Positions 61,448 through 64,000 of a stretch of DNA of 64,000 nucleotides are shown here, piece by piece (position 1 is the first letter of the stretch; each line of letters begins with the position of its first letter). The position numbers and the translations under genes were made by a program. The stretch is from NCBI RefSeq assembly GCF_026625745.1, contig NZ_CP113061.1:1823501-1887500 (forward strand). Direction: 5' to 3'. A model generated the notes under the pieces. It saw nothing but the letters and a program-made list of their open reading frames with translations. It ran no database searches and was not told where the DNA came from. This stretch comes from Asticcacaulis sp. SL142. GTDB lineage: Bacteria; Pseudomonadota; Alphaproteobacteria; Caulobacterales; Caulobacteraceae.

Positions 61448-62084
61448 CCCGCCGAAAGGTCAGGTTGTACCGTCGCGCGCCGATGCCCGGACAGTGGCCC
61501 GGTTTCAGCGGGGCGATGCCATGAAACCTGAGCCGCGAAGCCCCACCGAACACCACCACATCGCCATGCCGCAAGATGATCTTTTGTGTCGGATCAGTCC
61601 GCGCCATACCGCCCCACAGGAAGACCGCCTCAAGTCCCAGTGACACCGACACAATCGGCTGGCTGAGATCGGTTTCATCGCGGTCCTGATGCAGGGACAT
61701 ACGCGCCCCCGGCCCATAGAGGTTGATCAGGCAGGCGTCCGGATCGAACCCCTCAAAGCCCGCTGCCTGCGCGGCTTCAACCGCCAGGTCACGAAACCCG
61801 TCCGGCATATCAGGCCATAGCCTGCCGGTTTGCGGATCGCAGGCCTCATAGCGATAGCCGCGCCGATCAGACACCCAGCCCGCAGCCCCGCAATTGGTCA
61901 TGGCGGCCGACATCGGCTTGCCCCCCGGTGTCATCAGGCGGCGAAACGGAGCCTGTGCTGCCACGTCCTCAATGTCGGCGATCAAGGCCTCAGCCTGCGC
62001 CAGAGCAAATCCGCGTATAAGCACGGCCCCGTCACTTAGGGCTTGCGGGCCGCTCTGCCCAAATAAATCCAGAGTCTCCGCCAT
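61440..62084 (-). CDS. alkB: DNA oxidative demethylase AlkB
   Basis: A 214-residue 2-oxoglutarate/Fe(II) enzyme that removes 1-methyladenine and 3-methylcytosine lesions. The residues match E. coli AlkB almost position for position: His132 and Asp134 (LHQDRDE), His188 (RFHGI), Arg205 and Arg211 (RRYNLTFRR). The start codon directly follows the stop of the upstream oxygenase (TGAATG). It is the last gene of an ogt-oxygenase-alkB operon on the minus strand. Confidence 0.96.
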   Translation of the reverse strand: MAETLDLFGQSGPQALSDGAVLIRGFALAQAEALIADIEDVAAQAPFRRLMTPGGKPMSAAMTNCGAAGWVSDRRGYRYEACDPQTGRLWPDMPDGFRDLAVEAAQAAGFEGFDPDACLINLYGPGARMSLHQDRDETDLSQPIVSVSLGLEAVFLWGGMARTDPTQKIILRHGDVVVFGGASRLRFHGIAPLKPGHCPGIGARRYNLTFRRAI

Positions 62085-62810
62085 TCAGGCCGCATCGTGG
62101 AAAATAATACCGGCGGCAAAGCGCTCACCTGTGCGAATCGGGCTAACGCCGTGACGCATAGTGACGCGGTAATTGCCGCGCGTCCCCCTGACCGGACGGT
62201 GATGCACGGCTATGACCGCAGCGTCGCCCCGATACAGTGGCACAACCTCAGCCCGTGACTGCATCCGCGGTCTTTGCTCAGTGAGCACCAGTTCCCCGCC
62301 GGTGAAATCCTCATCCGGCTCCGACAGCAGCACGACCACCTGCAGCGGAAAAATATGCTCTCCGTACAGATCCTGATGCAGGCAGTTATAATCACCGTCA
62401 TGATAGCTCAGCAGCAACGGCGTCGGCCGCCCCTGCCCCGCTTCGTGACAGCGCGCCAGAAACTCTTCAAGCCGCAAAGGATAGCGCGTGGCAATATCCA
62501 TATAGGCGTTCCAGCGATTGGCGACCGGGGCCAGCATTTCATAAAGCTCATGACGCAGGGTCGAGATCAGCGGCGGCAGGGGATAGGTGAAATATTTATA
62601 TTCGCCCTTACCGAAGCCGTGGCGCGCCATATGGATGTGACTGCGAAACGCCGGGTCGGCCGCCCACAGGTTTTTGAGATCAGCGCACTCTTCGGCACTG
62701 ATCAGGCCCGGCAGCAGGCCCCAGCCCTGCGCATCCAGTTCGCGCATCAGACGCGGTGTGTCGGCCAGACGCGGATTGTCGCGCACTATGGAAAGATCAA
62801 GCGTATCCAT
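62085..62810 (-). CDS. 2OG-Fe(II) oxygenase of the alkylation-repair operon
   Basis: A 241-residue protein with a facial triad His145-x-Asp147 (CLHQDLYGEHIFPLQVVVLLS), a distal histidine at 203 or 204 (AVIAVHHRPVRGTRG) and an arginine for 2-oxoglutarate a few residues on. It is not AlkB by sequence; it resembles the prolyl-hydroxylase-like family often found next to alkB and ada in alphaproteobacteria (recollection). I start it at ATG 62810 (DTLDLSIVRDNPRL), preceded by GAGAGGTA; it overlaps the ogt end by 14 nt. The context strongly implies a job in alkylation damage, but the substrate is unknown. Confidence 0.85.
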   Translation of the reverse strand: MDTLDLSIVRDNPRLADTPRLMRELDAQGWGLLPGLISAEECADLKNLWAADPAFRSHIHMARHGFGKGEYKYFTYPLPPLISTLRHELYEMLAPVANRWNAYMDIATRYPLRLEEFLARCHEAGQGRPTPLLLSYHDGDYNCLHQDLYGEHIFPLQVVVLLSEPDEDFTGGELVLTEQRPRMQSRAEVVPLYRGDAAVIAVHHRPVRGTRGNYRVTMRHGVSPIRTGERFAAGIIFHDAA

Positions 62811-63330
62811 TACCTCTCTCCTCACGTTGCAGCAGGGATTGTTTGCGCTTAACCCCCCAGCGATAGCCGATAAGTGATCCGTTTCTCCCGATAATGCGGT
62901 GGCAGGGAATGACGACCGCGATACGGTTGGCGCCGCAGGCGGCAGCTACCGCGCGCACGGCCTTTGGATTACCGACACGCTGCGCCAATTCGGAATAGGT
63001 CAGGGTCTGCCCCGCCGGCACCGTCATCAGGGCCCGCCATACGCTTTGCTGAAATGCCGTGCCGCGCAGATCAAGCGGGCCGTCATAAGCCGCAGCGGGC
63101 GCATCGATCAGGGCGATGGCTTGCGCCAAAACGGCTCTAAGCCCAGCTACGTCTTCGATCAGTTCGGCATCGGGAAATCTGAGGGTCAACTGATCCCGCA
63201 AAACCTTCGGGTCGTCATCGATCATCACACTGCACAGACCGGCGGTACTTTGGGCAACCAGCACCGCCCCCAGACTGGACGGGCCTGTGGCGTAATGGAT
63301 GGTTTCGGCAGGTGGTGAACTTTTGGGCAT
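62797..63330 (-). CDS. ogt: Methylated-DNA-[protein]-cysteine S-methyltransferase
   Basis: A 177-residue suicide repair protein that takes the methyl group from O6-methylguanine onto its own Cys143 in the motif VVIPCHRIIGRNG. The DNA-binding wing FQQSVWRALMTVPAGQTLTYSELAQRVGNPKAVRAVAAACGAN is the usual Ogt/Ada C-terminal fold. It opens the ogt-oxygenase-alkB operon and is divergent from the Ada-type regulator, so the whole block is probably one Ada-controlled regulon. Confidence 0.94.
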   Translation of the reverse strand: MPKSSPPAETIHYATGPSSLGAVLVAQSTAGLCSVMIDDDPKVLRDQLTLRFPDAELIEDVAGLRAVLAQAIALIDAPAAAYDGPLDLRGTAFQQSVWRALMTVPAGQTLTYSELAQRVGNPKAVRAVAAACGANRIAVVIPCHRIIGRNGSLIGYRWGVKRKQSLLQREERGNGYA

Positions 63331-63389
63331 AAGCGCCTCCGGGCAGGATTATATCAGAGGTCGATTATGGCGAATAATGAATTCTAACA

Positions 63390-63542
63390 CCGGCCATTTT
63401 CGGACATTATATTTGCGTTCTCCCGTTTGTGAAATTATACCTCCAAGCCAATCTTTGGCTTGGCAAGGGCGACCGCCCGCCGTCGCCCCTGCGACGAGCC
63501 TCGCGGCGTTTGAGCGTAAATATAATGTCCGAAAATGGCCGG
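63390..63542. repeat. 28-bp inverted repeat with structured core between ogt and ada
   Basis: Left arm 63390-63417 and right arm 63515-63542 are complementary over 28 bp with one mismatch, separated by 97 bp. Each arm contains TATAAT reading outward toward its own gene. The core holds CCAAGCC/GGCTTGG (63443-63463) and GGGCGAC/GTCGCCC hairpins. Right arm ends 32 bp before the ada start; left arm ends 59 bp before the ogt start. It may be a symmetric divergent promoter/operator or a small mobile-element remnant. Confidence 0.75.
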
Positions 63543-63574
63543 TACGCGCTCAAAAACATGCTAGTCTTTTTCCC

Positions 63575-64000
63575 ATGAACCGCGAAGATACCTATTATAA
63601 CGCCTCACTGGCCCGCGACGTGCGCTTTGACGGCGTGTTCTTTATGGGCGTCACCTCGACCGGCATCTACTGCCGTCCGATATGCCCTGCCAAAAAGCCA
63701 AAGCCCGATAATTGCCGCTTTTTTGACAGTGCCGAAGCTGCCGAAAAAGCCGCGTTTCGCCCGTGCTTACGGTGTCGGCCTGAACTGGCACCGGGTCTGG
63801 CCCCCATCGATGATTCTGGTCGCATCGCCAGCCTGATTGCCCACCGGCTCGAAGAAGGCGTTATTTCGGGCGACAGCGGACTTGAGGACATCGCCGACCA
63901 GTTCGACCTGAGTGCTCGTCAGATCCGGCGCATTGTGCAGGCGGAACTGGGGGTGTCCCCTATTGAGCTGATCCAGACGCGGCGGCTGCTGCTGGCCAAG
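63575..64000 (+). CDS. Ada-type methylphosphotriester sensor/activator, N-terminal part (runs off window)
   Basis: Only the first 142 codons are present. The Ada zinc domain has Cys33, Cys37, Cys64 and Cys67 (TGIYCRPICP and FRPCLRCRPE), equal to E. coli Ada Cys38, 42, 69 and 72; methylation of the first cysteine by DNA methylphosphotriesters switches the protein into an activator. An AraC-type helix-turn-helix follows (LEDIADQFDLSARQIRRIVQAELGVSPIELIQTRRLLLAK). Because ogt is a separate gene here, the missing C-terminus is more likely an AlkA glycosylase domain than a second methyltransferase (inference). ATG 63575. Confidence 0.9.
   Translation, partial: MNREDTYYNASLARDVRFDGVFFMGVTSTGIYCRPICPAKKPKPDNCRFFDSAEAAEKAAFRPCLRCRPELAPGLAPIDDSGRIASLIAHRLEEGVISGDSGLEDIADQFDLSARQIRRIVQAELGVSPIELIQTRRLLLAK

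Noticed and set aside
1-64000. tRNA, rRNA, CRISPR, transposase or prophage genes
   Set aside because: I looked through the gaps and frames and saw none; repeats present are short palindromic elements, not spaced arrays.

Overview
The window reads as chromosomal DNA of an alphaproteobacterium of the order Caulobacterales, most likely Asticcacaulis or a close relative (inference, no search was run). The pointers are a PodJ-like polarity factor, the DUF4167/prmC/prfA/ptsP/lysC/ubiG/clpB gene set, the comF-grxC-nitrilase-DUF1178 cluster, DUF2125, TIGR02186, several TTG/GTG starts and a moderately high GC content. I saw no rRNA, tRNA, CRISPR array, transposase or phage gene; the DNA looks like core genome throughout.

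Layout. 1-14.7 kb: clpB (5' end only), a MOSC protein, prfA, a GST, a membrane GGDEF-EAL protein, ptsP, a chemoreceptor, lysC, ubiG, prmC and a DUF4167 protein. 14.7-26.5 kb: DUF1178, a nitrilase-family amidase, grxC, comF, a divergent methyltransferase, hisC, a chorismate mutase protein, DUF2125, a DinG-like helicase, and the TIGR02186/TauE pair. 26.5-34.2 kb: a podJ-like gene, a small membrane protein, argF, argD, a TraB/GumN protein and an XRE regulator with its membrane partner. 34.4-37.5 kb: a three-gene unit of FemAB/CelD-like acyltransferase, family-2 glycosyltransferase and JmjC-like cupin. 37.5-43.8 kb: sulfur genes (a metC-like lyase facing the sulfate ABC operon sbp-cysT-cysW-cysA) and a HAD protein. 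43.8-49 kb: a cobalamin riboswitch with btuB, moaE-moaC and a FlaA1/CapD-type dehydratase. 48.9-55.5 kb: cytochrome bd oxidase cydA-cydB-cydX, with cydX a 40-residue gene, facing cydD-cydC. 55.5-61.4 kb: an isoaspartyl peptidase, DUF454, a second GGDEF-EAL protein, a thioesterase, a degenerate receiver protein and a LuxR solo. 61.4-64 kb: an alkylation-repair block (alkB, a second 2OG-Fe(II) oxygenase and ogt, facing an Ada-type regulator).

The most unusual material lies between the genes. Four large multi-hairpin repeats (R1-R4) each start within 6 nt of the stop codon of the gene before them. In R1-R3 one stem-loop keeps perfect pairing while its sequence changes completely between copies. 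A different 44-bp palindromic element occurs three times, again beside stop codons; one copy lies between moaE and moaC and now encodes an N-terminal extension of MoaC. A third palindrome occurs downstream of ptsP and argF. The ogt/ada intergenic region is built around a 28-bp inverted repeat whose arms each carry TATAAT pointing outward at the two repair operons.
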